A stretch of 15,908 nucleotides of DNA from an uncultured Eubacteriales bacterium (GCA_948815685.1 CAQJOC010000018.1:1-15908), one strand, 5' to 3'; counted from the first letter of the stretch, positions 7,126 through 15,501 are shown. Translations and numbers: made by a program. The notes: generated from the letters alone by a model not told the origin.

Positions 7126-7716
7126 ATGAGCTTAGTACCTTATGTTGTAGAACAGACCAATCGTGGTGAAAGGTCTTATGATATTTTTTCAAGGCTTTTA
7201 AATGATAGAATCGTTATGTTACATGATGAGGTAAACAGTACAACTGCCAGTTTGGTAGTTGCCCAGCTTTTATATTTGGAAGGACAGGATGCGTCAAAAG
7301 ATATTAATCTTTATATAAACAGTCCGGGCGGTTCGGTTACGGATGGTTTTGCTATTTATGATACAATGCAATATATAAAATGTGATGTATCGACAATATG
7401 TATGGGTTTGGCGGCAAGTATGGGGGCATTTCTTCTTGCGGCAGGAGCTAAAGGTAAAAGATTTGCATTAACTAACAGCGAGATAATGATACATCAGCCT
7501 CTGGGAAGAGTACAAGGGCAAGCTACCGATATGAGAATTCATACCGAAAATATCTTAAAAACAAAGGAAAGGCTGAACAAAATATTGGCGGAAAGAACAG
7601 GGCAGCCTCTTGAAAAGATAGAAACAGATACAGAGAGAGACAATTTTATGATTGCTCAGGAAGCATTGGAATATGGGTTGGTAGATAAGGTGATAGATAA
7701 AAGAGCAGATAAGTAG
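7126..7716 (+). CDS. clpP: ATP-dependent Clp protease proteolytic subunit
   Basis: ClpP forms the 14-subunit serine protease barrel that degrades substrates delivered by ClpX or other AAA+ partners. The triad is visible: Ser98 in GLAASMGAFLL, His123 in MIHQPLG and Asp172 in ERDNFM. The INSPGGSVTDG block is the oxyanion region. At 196 residues it is full length, with the short propeptide usual in the family (VPYVVEQT follows the start). GGAGG (7113-7117) precedes the ATG. clpX begins 15 bases downstream, so the two are likely cotranscribed. Confidence 0.97.
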   Translation: MSLVPYVVEQTNRGERSYDIFSRLLNDRIVMLHDEVNSTTASLVVAQLLYLEGQDASKDINLYINSPGGSVTDGFAIYDTMQYIKCDVSTICMGLAASMGAFLLAAGAKGKRFALTNSEIMIHQPLGRVQGQATDMRIHTENILKTKERLNKILAERTGQPLEKIETDTERDNFMIAQEALEYGLVDKVIDKRADK

Positions 7717-7731
7717 AATTGAGGTGATTTT

Positions 7732-9096
7732 GTGAATTCAGATCGAGGAAACAAGGACAGAGAACTTTGCTGTTCATTTTGCGGAAAACCTCAGGAACAG
7801 GCAAAAAAGTTGATTGCCGGTCCAGGGGTGTGTATATGTGATGAGTGCATCGAGTTATGTGCTTCAATTTTAGAAAGTGGCAACAGTGAAGGAGATTCGC
7901 AGAAAGCTAAAAATACCGGAAATAAGACAGGAGAAAAAAGGGAAGACTCAGGGGAAAAAATTTTGCCTAAGCCACATGAAATAAAAGAATATTTAGACCA
8001 ATATGTAATAGGTCAAGATTCGGCAAAATCGGCACTTTGCGTCGCTGTTTATAATCATTATAAACGAATTTATTTTGGTAAAAGCAACGACAATGAAGAT
8101 GTGGAAATAACAAAAAGTAATGTTCTTCTTTTGGGACCGACAGGAGTCGGAAAGACGTTGCTTGCTCAAACTTTAGCAAAAAAACTTGATGTTCCGTTTG
8201 CGATTGCTGATGCTACGACTCTTACCGAGGCGGGTTATGTTGGTGAAGATGTCGAAAATATTCTTTTACGTTTGATACAAGTTGCTGATTTTGATGTTGA
8301 GAAAGCCGAACATGGAATAATATATGTGGATGAAATAGATAAAATCGCAAGAAAATCCGAAAATGCTTCGATTACTCGGGACGTGAGCGGAGAAGGAGTA
8401 CAGCAGGCTCTTCTTAAAATTTTAGAAGGCACAATTTCCAGTGTTCCTCCAAAGGGAGGAAGAAAACATCCTCAGCAAGAATTTATACAAATTAATACTT
8501 CCAATATATTATTTATATGTGGAGGTGCGTTTGATGGGCTTGAAAAGATTATTGAAAAGAGAGTAGGGTCATCTTCTATGGGCTTTGAAGCCAAAGTTAT
8601 GGACCGTAAGGAGCTTGATACAACCGATTGGATGAGTAAAGCTGTGCCACATGACCTTGTTAAATTTGGATTAATCCCGGAGCTTGTTGGGCGCTTGCCG
8701 GTTATCACAGCATTAAATGGTCTGGATGAGGAGGCTTTGGTTAGAATACTTACAGAGCCGAAAAATTCTTTACTAAAACAATATAAAAGGCTTTTTGCTC
8801 TCGACAATGTTGAACTTGAATTTACACAGGAAGCCTTAAGAGCGATAGCGAAAGAAGCCATTGAACGTCATACGGGAGCACGTGGATTGAGAGCAATTAT
8901 GGAAGAAATTCTCCAGAAGATTATGTTTGATGTTCCCTCTGATTACAAAATAGCCAAGGTGGTTATCAATGAAGATGTTGTAAAGGGGAAAGGAGAACCG
9001 GAGATAGAATTGGATGAAAATAGAAAACCTACGTTTATTTCTATAAAAACCAAAAAAAATAAAGAAAAGTTAAATAATAACAGTGATGCTTCATAG
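7732..9096 (+). CDS. clpX: ATP-dependent Clp protease ATPase subunit ClpX
   Basis: ClpX is the hexameric AAA+ unfoldase that recognises substrates and feeds them to ClpP. The start is GTG at 7732 with GAGGTGA (7721-7727). The N-terminal zinc-binding domain has Cys14, Cys17, Cys36 and Cys39. Walker A GPTGVGKT is at 135-142, pore loop GYVG at 168-171, Walker B VDEID with Asp200 and Glu201, and the RKH loop GGRKHPQQ follows. The ClpP-docking loop reads MGF at 283-285, in place of the textbook IGF, and is followed by Glu. At 454 residues it is longer than the roughly 420 usual. The extra length lies in a hydrophilic linker after the zinc finger (about 49-80) and in a lysine/asparagine-rich tail. 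Confidence 0.97.
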   Translation: MNSDRGNKDRELCCSFCGKPQEQAKKLIAGPGVCICDECIELCASILESGNSEGDSQKAKNTGNKTGEKREDSGEKILPKPHEIKEYLDQYVIGQDSAKSALCVAVYNHYKRIYFGKSNDNEDVEITKSNVLLLGPTGVGKTLLAQTLAKKLDVPFAIADATTLTEAGYVGEDVENILLRLIQVADFDVEKAEHGIIYVDEIDKIARKSENASITRDVSGEGVQQALLKILEGTISSVPPKGGRKHPQQEFIQINTSNILFICGGAFDGLEKIIEKRVGSSSMGFEAKVMDRKELDTTDWMSKAVPHDLVKFGLIPELVGRLPVITALNGLDEEALVRILTEPKNSLLKQYKRLFALDNVELEFTQEALRAIAKEAIERHTGARGLRAIMEEILQKIMFDVPSDYKIAKVVINEDVVKGKGEPEIELDENRKPTFISIKTKKNKEKLNNNSDAS

Positions 9097-9154
9097 AAAG
9101 TTGGTTTGACTTATTGAGGTCATATTTTAAAGTTTTGGAAAGGAGGGAAATTTA

Positions 9155-11557
9155 TTGGAATATGATAAAAATTTACCATTAATACCAATTTGTGGTTTTG
9201 TTTTATTTCCCGGGATAAGTTTTAATTTTGATTTATCAAGAAAAAAGTCTATGTTAGCTGCTGAAGAAGCAATGAATACGGGACAAAAAATTTTTATTGT
9301 GACTCAAAAAGATTTATTGGAAGAAAATCCTACACTGGATGGATTGTATAAAATCGGAGTAATTGCAGAGATAAAGCATATTATTCGCCAAAATGGAAAT
9401 TCTTCAATGAGAATTTTAGTAGAAGGAGTTACTCGCGCAAAGATTTTAGACTGCTTTGATAATGGGCAATTTATCAGTGTAAATGCAGAAGTTTGTGAAG
9501 AAGCTGACGTTGAAGAAAGCCCTGAAATTGTTGCCTTAAGCAGAAAAGCGAAAGAATTATTTGAAATATATTTAAAATTTGCACCGAAATCTCCTCCGGA
9601 TTTGGTTATAAAATTGAAATATATGAAAAAAATCGAAAAAATTGCGGACTACATATCTTCGAATATTGTTTTGGATATAGATAAAAAACAAGAACTTCTA
9701 GAAGAATTGAATATTGAAAAAAGAATGATGTTACTTTTAGACATATTGGCATTTGAGATTGAAATTTTAGAAACAGAAGAAAAAATAGCATTTGAATTGA
9801 AAAATAATATTGATAAAAGTCAGCACGATTATATCTTGAAAGAACAAATAAAAGCTATAGCTCAAGAACTTGGAGAGGGAGACGACCCGCATACAGAGGC
9901 TATGCGTTATAAAGATAAGCTGAAAAAACTTAAATTAGATAAAGATATCCTTGAAAAATTGCTAAAAGAGTGCGATAGGTTTTCTAAAATTCCCATAGGT
10001 TCCAGTGAATCTAATGTAAGCAGAAGTTATATAGAAATGTGTATTTCTTTGCCGTGGAATAAAAGGACAAAGGATAAAATTGATTTAAAAAAAGCAAAAA
10101 AACTTTTAGATAAACATCACTATGGCCTTAAAGAAGTAAAAGATAAAATAATGGAGATTTTAGCGGTCAGGAAACTATCAAAAGCATCCAAAGGTCAAAT
10201 AATTTGTTTAGTGGGACCTCCGGGAGTAGGAAAAACTTCAATAGCTAAATCCATAGCAGAGACGATGGGGAGAAAATATCAAAGAATATCTTTGGGCGGA
10301 GTTCGAGATGAGGCAGAAATTCGTGGACACAGAAGAACTTATGTTGGCTCTATGCCGGGAAGAATAATTTCCGCAATAAAACAGAGTGGGGTAAAAAATC
10401 CTTTAATTTTATTAGATGAAATAGACAAAATGTCTCAAGATTATACAGGAGATCCGGCATCTGCACTGTTGGAAGCACTTGATTCGGAGCAAAATAATAC
10501 GTTTTTTGACCATTATATAGATTTACCTTTTGATTTAAGTGAAGTTTTATTCATAACGACTGCTAATGACCAATCTGAAATTCCTGAACCACTTTTGGAT
10601 AGGATGGAGACTATAAATTTATATAGTTATACACATCAAGAAAAATTTTATATAGCTAAAAACTATCTTATTCCGAAACTTTTTGAAAAAAACGGATTGA
10701 ATAAAAATGAATTCGGGATAGAAGATGAAGCGTTACATTTTTTAATTAGCAAATATGTAAAAGAGGCAGGAGTTAGAGAGCTTGAAAGGACACTTTCTTC
10801 ACTTATGGGAAAGGTCGCATTTGAGATTGTTTCCGATAATAAAAAATCCGTTCATGCAGATATTAGCGTTGTGAAAAAAATGCTTGGACCTGAAAAATAT
10901 AAAGACAGCAAGAAATATGAATCAAGTGAAGTAGGAGTTGCAAATGGTTTGGCGTGGACTTCCGTCGGTGGAGAGACTATGCCCATAGAGGTTTCGCTTA
11001 TGAAAGGGAAGGGCGAGCTTCAGATAACAGGGTCTTTGGGAGATGTAATGAAAGAATCAGCGGAAATTGCAGTGAGTTATATCAGAAGCAATGCAGATAA
11101 ATTGGGGATAAAGCGTGATTTTTATGATAAAACGGATATACATATTCATGCTCCCGAGGGAGCAGTTCCGAAAGATGGCCCGTCTGCGGGGGTAACCATG
11201 ACTACTGCATTAGTTTCAGCACTTAGTGGGGTACCTGTAAGACAAAATTTAGCAATGACTGGAGAAATCACATTAAAAGGAAAAGTTTTAGCCATAGGAG
11301 GGCTTAAGGAAAAAACTATGGCAGCTTATCGAGAAGGACTGAAATCTGTGATAATTCCTTCAGAAAATGAGAGTGATTTACAAAAAATAGATGATGAAGT
11401 CAAAAAAACTCTTGAATTTATTATGGTGGACGATTTAAACTCTGTTTTCAAGCATTCTTTTGACCCTGATTCTAAATTGAAGCAAAAACGAAAAAAGAGC
11501 ATTTTATCTATTGATAAGGTGACTGGCAGTGAAGTTTTAACTTCTGTAAATTGTTAA
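9155..11557 (+). CDS. lon: ATP-dependent protease Lon (LonA type)
   Basis: Lon is a soluble hexameric AAA+ protease combining unfoldase and peptidase in one chain. The start is TTG at 9155 with a strong AAAGGAGG (9139-9146) 8 bases upstream. The N-terminal substrate-binding domain begins with LPLIPICGFVLFPG and is followed by a long helical region. Walker A GPPGVGKT is at 354-361 and Walker B LLDEID has Asp421 and Glu422. The protease domain carries Ser677 in KDGPSAGVTM and Lys720 in GGLKEK, the Ser-Lys dyad. At 800 residues it is complete. It follows clpX by 58 bases, which hold no CtsR-type direct repeat. No transmembrane segment is present, so it is not the LonB type. Confidence 0.97.
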   Translation: MEYDKNLPLIPICGFVLFPGISFNFDLSRKKSMLAAEEAMNTGQKIFIVTQKDLLEENPTLDGLYKIGVIAEIKHIIRQNGNSSMRILVEGVTRAKILDCFDNGQFISVNAEVCEEADVEESPEIVALSRKAKELFEIYLKFAPKSPPDLVIKLKYMKKIEKIADYISSNIVLDIDKKQELLEELNIEKRMMLLLDILAFEIEILETEEKIAFELKNNIDKSQHDYILKEQIKAIAQELGEGDDPHTEAMRYKDKLKKLKLDKDILEKLLKECDRFSKIPIGSSESNVSRSYIEMCISLPWNKRTKDKIDLKKAKKLLDKHHYGLKEVKDKIMEILAVRKLSKASKGQIICLVGPPGVGKTSIAKSIAETMGRKYQRISLGGVRDEAEIRGHRRTYVGSMPGRIISAIKQSGVKNPLILLDEIDKMSQDYTGDPASALLEALDSEQNNTFFDHYIDLPFDLSEVLFITTANDQSEIPEPLLDRMETINLYSYTHQEKFYIAKNYLIPKLFEKNGLNKNEFGIEDEALHFLISKYVKEAGVRELERTLSSLMGKVAFEIVSDNKKSVHADISVVKKMLGPEKYKDSKKYESSEVGVANGLAWTSVGGETMPIEVSLMKGKGELQITGSLGDVMKESAEIAVSYIRSNADKLGIKRDFYDKTDIHIHAPEGAVPKDGPSAGVTMTTALVSALSGVPVRQNLAMTGEITLKGKVLAIGGLKEKTMAAYREGLKSVIIPSENESDLQKIDDEVKKTLEFIMVDDLNSVFKHSFDPDSKLKQKRKKSILSIDKVTGSEVLTSVNC

Positions 11558-11576
11558 TGATGAAAGGGCTGAATAT

Positions 11577-12161
11577 GTGCTGAACTTTCAAGCTGCGAAA
11601 TTTGAATTTTGCGTCGGCGAACCTCAACAGCTTCCGATTTCTGATTGTGTTGAAATAGTATTTTCAGGTCGGTCGAATGTAGGAAAATCCTCTTTTATAA
11701 ATAAAATTTTAAATAGAAAATCGTTGGCGAGAGTTGGTAAAAGACCGGGAAAAACTGTAACTATAAATTTTTACAAATTAGAGAAATTAAGACTGGTTGA
11801 TATGCCAGGGTATGGCTATGCAAAAGTTGCTTTTTCGGAAAAAATTCGATGGGCAGGGCTTGTAGAGAAATATTTTAATTCCGGTAGAAAAATTATATTG
11901 GTTTTACAAATTGTGGATTTAAGGCATCCTTTGTCGAAACAAGATATAGACATGATAAATTATTTAACTATTAGGGAAATTCCGTTTATTATAGTTGCAA
12001 CAAAGGCAGATAAACTTAATAAATCAGAAAGGATAACGAGAGAATCCGAATTGAAAAAAGAGATAGAGAGATTTGGGAATATTGAGGTAGTAATTTTTTC
12101 GTCTGTAACAGGAGAGGGCTCGGATAAAATAAGAAGTATTATAGATGAAACGGTAATATAA
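11577..12161 (+). CDS. ysxC: Ribosome biogenesis GTP-binding protein YsxC (EngB/YihA)
   Basis: This is an essential TRAFAC GTPase needed for 50S subunit assembly. The start is GTG at 11577 with GAAAGGG (11562-11568), 19 bases after lon. G1 GRSNVGKSS is at 31-39, the G2 region is PGKTVTINFY, G3 DMPGYGYAKV starts at Asp75, G4 TKAD is at 142-145 and G5 is SSVTGEG. The length of 194 residues is standard. lon-ysxC pairing is conserved in Firmicutes. It is the last gene of the tig-to-ysxC block; a long gap with an inverted-repeat element follows. Confidence 0.96.
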   Translation: MLNFQAAKFEFCVGEPQQLPISDCVEIVFSGRSNVGKSSFINKILNRKSLARVGKRPGKTVTINFYKLEKLRLVDMPGYGYAKVAFSEKIRWAGLVEKYFNSGRKIILVLQIVDLRHPLSKQDIDMINYLTIREIPFIIVATKADKLNKSERITRESELKKEIERFGNIEVVIFSSVTGEGSDKIRSIIDETVI

Positions 12162-12339
12162 AGAGCATTATGGTCAGACAAATTAAGGAAAGTATTCTTT
12201 GCAGATATAAATTTTTATATTTTGTTTACACAATAATTTTAAAATTTTTCGCTTTTATTTATGAAGTATGATCGATGCTTCTAAAACTTTGTAATTTTAT
12301 TTTCTAAGTCTAATTTATTTGTGAATTTTCAAAAAATTT

Positions 12340-12438
12340 AATAGACTTCCTGCAAAATCAATTGGGGTTAACAGTTTATACACTTTAGAGGTTCCATTTT
12401 TTGGAATAAATGCGCTTTGATTTCGCAGGAAGTTTAAT
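12340..12438. repeat. Inverted-repeat element, copy 2
   Basis: The left end AATAGACTTCCTGCAAAATC begins at 12340 and the right end TTTGATTTCGCAGGAAGTTT begins at 12416. They match as inverted repeats over about 20 bases with one or two differences. The core is about 54 bases long. Its right half shares short stretches with copy 1 (TTTAGAG and the sequence before TTGATTTCGCAGG), so the two are probably diverged copies of one element. Confidence 0.68.
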
Positions 12439-12489
12439 ATAGTCAATTTTTTAATTAACATTAATCTATATAGGGAACACCTTGCAAAG

Positions 12490-12530
12490 AATATCTATAG
12501 AATTTAAATAAGATTTATAGATATTTTTTT
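12490..12530 (+). terminator. Terminator-like hairpin with T-run
   Basis: AATATCTATA (12490-12499) pairs perfectly with TATAGATATT (12516-12525) over 10 bp with a 16-base loop, and T continues to 12530. It lies more than 300 bases after ysxC and just beyond repeat copy 2. The stem is AT-rich, so its strength is doubtful. Confidence 0.4.
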
Positions 12531-12851
12531 GGATATATTAATAATAAAATTATTTGAAATAAATATTCATATAAAAATGTTACACAAATTTATTGAGAAA
12601 TTTAGCAATGTATTCGTTGGTAATTGTTTATGTTGCGGTGCTGTATTGTATATAAATTAAACAAAAACTTTAAAAATTCAAATAGCTATTTTTTCAGCCA
12701 CGAACGTTTTATAGCATCCGAGATACAACGACTTTATCATAAGGTTGTTAGTGTGTGTACAAGTTTATAAGTGTAAATATAAAAGTATTTTTAAATAAGA
12801 AGGTATATAAACAAGAAAGCATGCCAATAATAACTATTGGAGGTGCATTTC

Positions 12852-13631
12852 ATGAAAACAATTCAAGATGGACAAATAGAGAAATTACCCAAAGGAAAAG
12901 GGTTTTATATCACTTTATCAGTTTGCCTGGTGGCTATTTTTGCGGCTGGATGGTCAGCTTATCGTAATATTAAGGAGCTTTCCGAATCTTCAAAAAGTGA
13001 GCAACAAGAACAGCTCGGCTCTAAGAACCAAAATATTGTACATCGCAGTACAAAAAGTGAAGAAGTCTCAAACAATGAAACGGTTGAAAAAGATAATTTT
13101 AGCAAAAATGAAAATAAAGCAAGCTCATATATTCCTAAAAATAATAACATAGCCGTTGATGAAGCCGAAGAGGATGATGAAGAGGACGTTCAATCTGTTT
13201 TATCCGATGGTACGGAAAACCTCATAATTTATCCTTCGAATAACTCTGTAATAAAAGAGTTTAGTGACGGGAAACCTATTTATTCAAAGACATTAGGTGA
13301 CTGGCGAGTGCATGATGGTATAGACCTGAAAGCCGATAAAGGAAGCATGGTCAAAGCTATCACAAGTGGAACAGTTAAAGATGTTTATAATGATCCGTCT
13401 TATGGAATGACCATAGTGATTCAGCATGACCCGGGTTTTGTAGCGTATTATTCGGGACTTGGGAATACAACACTTGTAAAAAAAGATGATAAAGTTAATC
13501 CCGGAGATGACATCGGCTCAATAAATGATGTGCCTATAGAGATATCAGAAGGACCGCATCTTCACTTGATGATAAACCAAGACGGCAAATTTATTGATCC
13601 TATACTTATACTGGAGAAAGATTCCGAGTAA
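12852..13631 (+). CDS. Membrane-anchored M23 (LytM-type) protein, SpoIIQ-like
   Basis: This is an extracytoplasmic M23 family protein. The start is the ATG at 12852, since GGAGGTG (12839-12845) sits upstream; a TTG at 12837 would contain that site. One membrane segment lies at about 18-37 (GFYITLSVCLVAIFAAGW). A low-complexity, Ser/Lys/Glu-rich linker runs to about residue 125, including an acidic EAEEDDEEDV patch. The C-terminal M23 domain has HxxxD (His154, Asp158) and HxH (His236, His238), so all zinc ligands are present. The wording around YSKTLGDWRVHDGID and the N-terminal anchor resemble clostridial SpoIIQ, the forespore-side partner of SpoIIIAH in engulfment. A vegetative M23 hydrolase is the alternative. 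At 259 residues it is full length. Confidence 0.82.
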   Translation: MKTIQDGQIEKLPKGKGFYITLSVCLVAIFAAGWSAYRNIKELSESSKSEQQEQLGSKNQNIVHRSTKSEEVSNNETVEKDNFSKNENKASSYIPKNNNIAVDEAEEDDEEDVQSVLSDGTENLIIYPSNNSVIKEFSDGKPIYSKTLGDWRVHDGIDLKADKGSMVKAITSGTVKDVYNDPSYGMTIVIQHDPGFVAYYSGLGNTTLVKKDDKVNPGDDIGSINDVPIEISEGPHLHLMINQDGKFIDPILILEKDSE

Positions 13632-13698
13632 AAAGTTCGTAGTAAATAGATGTTTTTAAGATATGATAAAAATATACAGATTAAGTTATGCTTTATGT

Positions 13699-13797
13699 AT
13701 TAGAACTACTGCAAAATCAAAAAAATATCGAGTTACGGACGAATCAAAATGGAAAAAACTTTGTAGTGTTTAAAATTGATTTTGCAGAAAGAGTTTA
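13699..13797. repeat. Inverted-repeat element, copy 3
   Basis: CTGCAAAATCAA (13709-13720) and TTGATTTTGCAG (13776-13787) form a perfect 12-bp inverted repeat. Weaker outer homology to copies 1 and 2 includes TTAGAACTA on the left and GAGTTTA on the right. The core of 55 bases differs from the other copies. It lies between convergent genes (the M23 gene on plus, the aminotransferase fusion on minus), so a hairpin could act on either transcript. Confidence 0.6.
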
Positions 13798-13886
13798 CTG
13801 TGTCTTTCAGAACTTTACCTTAAAAAGACATATTTCTGCTTGTTACAATTTTTTAGATCTTTTAAGTGTATCATATTTTAAACTTT

Positions 13887-15431
13887 TCAAGTTTGCTTAA
13901 TTATGTTATCTTGATGATAACAATTCAAAAAATCAGAAATTTTTTGTACTGCTTCTTTCAATATTTCAATTCTCGGTAAATACACTATTCGGAAATGATC
14001 CGGGACTGGCCAATTAAATCCGCCTCCATGTACCATTAAAATCTTTTTTTCACGGAGTAAATCCAGTACGAATTTTTCATCATTTGTGATATTGAATTTT
14101 TTTATATCTATTTTAGGGAACATATAAAAGGCAGCTTTAGGCTTTACGCAACTGATTCCCGGTATATCGGTTAAAGCATTATAAATATATTCTCTTTGGT
14201 CATAAATTCGTCCTCCGGGTACGATATAATTATTCACACTTTGATATCCTCCTAGTGCTGTCTGGACAATAGATTGTGCCGGAACATTTGAGCAAAGCCG
14301 CATATTGGAAAGCATTTTGATTCCTTCAATATAATCTTCGGCTATTTTTTTATTTCCACTCAAAATCATCCAACCAATCCTAAATCCTGCTATCATATGT
14401 GATTTAGAAAGCCCACTGAAAGTAACACAAAATAAATCTGAAGCTAAAGATGCAATAGAAATATGCTTTTCTCCATCCATAATTAATCTATCATAAATTT
14501 CATCAGAAAAAATTATAAGTTGATTTTCTCTGGCAATGTCAATTATCCCTTGTAAAATTTCTTTAGGGTAGAGGGCTCCTGTGGGATTGTTTGGATTAAT
14601 AATGACAATTGCTTTCGTTCTGGGTGTAACTTTTCTTTTAATATCATCTAAGCTGGGATACCAATTTTCCTGTTCATCACATATATAATGGACGGCTTTA
14701 CCTCCTGCAAGAGTAACACAGGCGGTCCATAACGGATAGTCGGGAGAAGGTATTAAAATTTCATCTCCATTATTAAGCAGAGCCGACATGCACAAATTAA
14801 TAAGTTCACTTACCCCATTGCCAGTATATATATCTTCCAGCGAAACATTAGGTATATTTTTCAGCTGTGCGTACTGCATGATTGCTTTCCTGGTAGAAAA
14901 CAATCCATTTGCCGGGGAGTATCCCTCACATTCAGCTAATTGCTGCTGCATATCATAAATTACTTCATCTGAAGCACGAAAACCAAATGGAGCCGGATTC
15001 CCTATGTTAAGTTTTAAAATTTGAGTTCCTTCTCTTTCCATTTTATATGCTTCTTCTAAAACAGGTCCTCTAACGTCGTATAAAACGTTATCAAGTTTGG
15101 ATGATTTTTTAAATGTAACTGGTTTACTTTCTTTTATAATTAATTTTTCATTGATTTCTCCATTTTTGCTTATTTCAGTTTGACAGTAATCTTTTATATT
15201 TTTATACTTTCCTTCTCTTAGCCAAATTTTATTGACTTTCAAAATATCCGCAATAACCTTAAGATATTCAGAATCTCTGGGAGGAATAGTTTTTCCGTTT
15301 ATATAGCGGCTTAGATTGCTCGAATCAATTTTAATGTTTCGGTTTTGCAGCTCTTTAAGTAAGTCTTGCCTATTTATCCCTTGTCTGTCCATCTCTAAGT
15401 TTAATCTATCTGCAAAAGTTTCTATTATCAT
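13887..15431 (-). CDS. alaA: XRE helix-turn-helix fused to AlaA-type alanine/glutamate aminotransferase
   Basis: One 514-residue frame joins two domains. Residues about 4-72 form a Cro/CI-type helix-turn-helix, with the recognition region near SSNLSRYINGKTIPP (37-51). A charged linker (about 77-108) follows. From about 109 to the end is a full PLP fold-type I aminotransferase very like E. coli AlaA, which transfers the amino group between glutamate/2-oxoglutarate and pyruvate/alanine. Seen are SKLDNVLYDVRGPV, NIGNPAPFGF, NPNNPTG (279-285), SDEIYD with Asp310 and Tyr313, PLP-binding Lys343 in SGLSKSHMIAGFR, and Arg351. The ATG at 15431 has GGAGGA (15443-15438) 6 bases ahead. Stand-alone AlaA is about 405 residues. 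The join has no frameshift. The HTH may bind the dyad in its own promoter; that is inference. Confidence 0.92.
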   Translation of the reverse strand: MIIETFADRLNLEMDRQGINRQDLLKELQNRNIKIDSSNLSRYINGKTIPPRDSEYLKVIADILKVNKIWLREGKYKNIKDYCQTEISKNGEINEKLIIKESKPVTFKKSSKLDNVLYDVRGPVLEEAYKMEREGTQILKLNIGNPAPFGFRASDEVIYDMQQQLAECEGYSPANGLFSTRKAIMQYAQLKNIPNVSLEDIYTGNGVSELINLCMSALLNNGDEILIPSPDYPLWTACVTLAGGKAVHYICDEQENWYPSLDDIKRKVTPRTKAIVIINPNNPTGALYPKEILQGIIDIARENQLIIFSDEIYDRLIMDGEKHISIASLASDLFCVTFSGLSKSHMIAGFRIGWMILSGNKKIAEDYIEGIKMLSNMRLCSNVPAQSIVQTALGGYQSVNNYIVPGGRIYDQREYIYNALTDIPGISCVKPKAAFYMFPKIDIKKFNITNDEKFVLDLLREKKILMVHGGGFNWPVPDHFRIVYLPRIEILKEAVQKISDFLNCYHQDNIIKQT

Positions 15432-15481
15432 TTTTATTCCTCCAATATTTTAAAAGCTTAAATTTCATATATTGCAAATAC

Positions 15482-15501
15482 TGTATATTTTACATATTAC
15501 A
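15482..15501. promoter_or_regulatory. Candidate operator dyad of the XRE-AlaA gene
   Basis: The plus strand reads TGTATATTTTACATATTACA, an imperfect palindrome with TGTA/TACA ends and ATAT half-sites. It covers the predicted -10 box of the minus-strand gene, the position expected for a repressor. XRE regulators commonly bind such dyads in their own promoter. An ACTGT word recurs at both sides (15480-15484 and 15501-15505), which may extend the site. Composition is AT-rich, so chance cannot be excluded. Confidence 0.35.

Larger units (their letters stand above)
12162..12851 (+). other. Long intergenic region between ysxC and the M23 gene
   Basis: Nearly 690 bases carry no convincing gene. Contents in order: an AT-only 16-base palindrome at 12205-12220, inverted-repeat element copy 2 (12340-12438) and a terminator-like hairpin (12490-12530). 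Then comes about 300 bases of unassigned sequence ahead of the M23 gene, with a short dyad ACAAC/GTTGT near 12724-12747. No clear sigma-A promoter was found, and I could not place a convincing sigma-F promoter for the M23 gene. Open frames here have no usable binding site. Confidence 0.5.

Noticed and set aside
8472..8861. 129-codon minus-strand open frame inside clpX
   Set aside because: It is antisense to a well-conserved part of clpX and its translation resembles no family; a shadow frame.
9097..9154. CtsR operator between clpX and lon
   Set aside because: Only one half-site (TTTGACT on the plus strand) is present; the required tandem heptad at 3-base spacing is missing. A similar single half-site near 2502 lies inside rbgA.
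12205..12220. 16-base palindrome ATATAAATTTTTATAT after ysxC as a terminator
   Set aside because: Entirely A and T with a 2-base loop; too weak to support a call.
12837..12851. TTG start for the M23 protein
   Set aside because: The codons from this TTG are themselves the GGAGGTG ribosome binding site of the ATG at 12852.
4453..13797. Idea that the three inverted-repeat elements are ends of the same IS as the transposase at the right edge
   Set aside because: The candidate left end of that IS (about 15678, GGCGTGTTCACGAAGGG) does not resemble the CTGCAAAATCAA ends, so no link can be shown from this window.
13688..13900. 70-codon plus-strand open frame after the M23 gene
   Set aside because: It runs through inverted-repeat copy 3 and into the end of the opposite gene, with no binding site and no recognisable protein.
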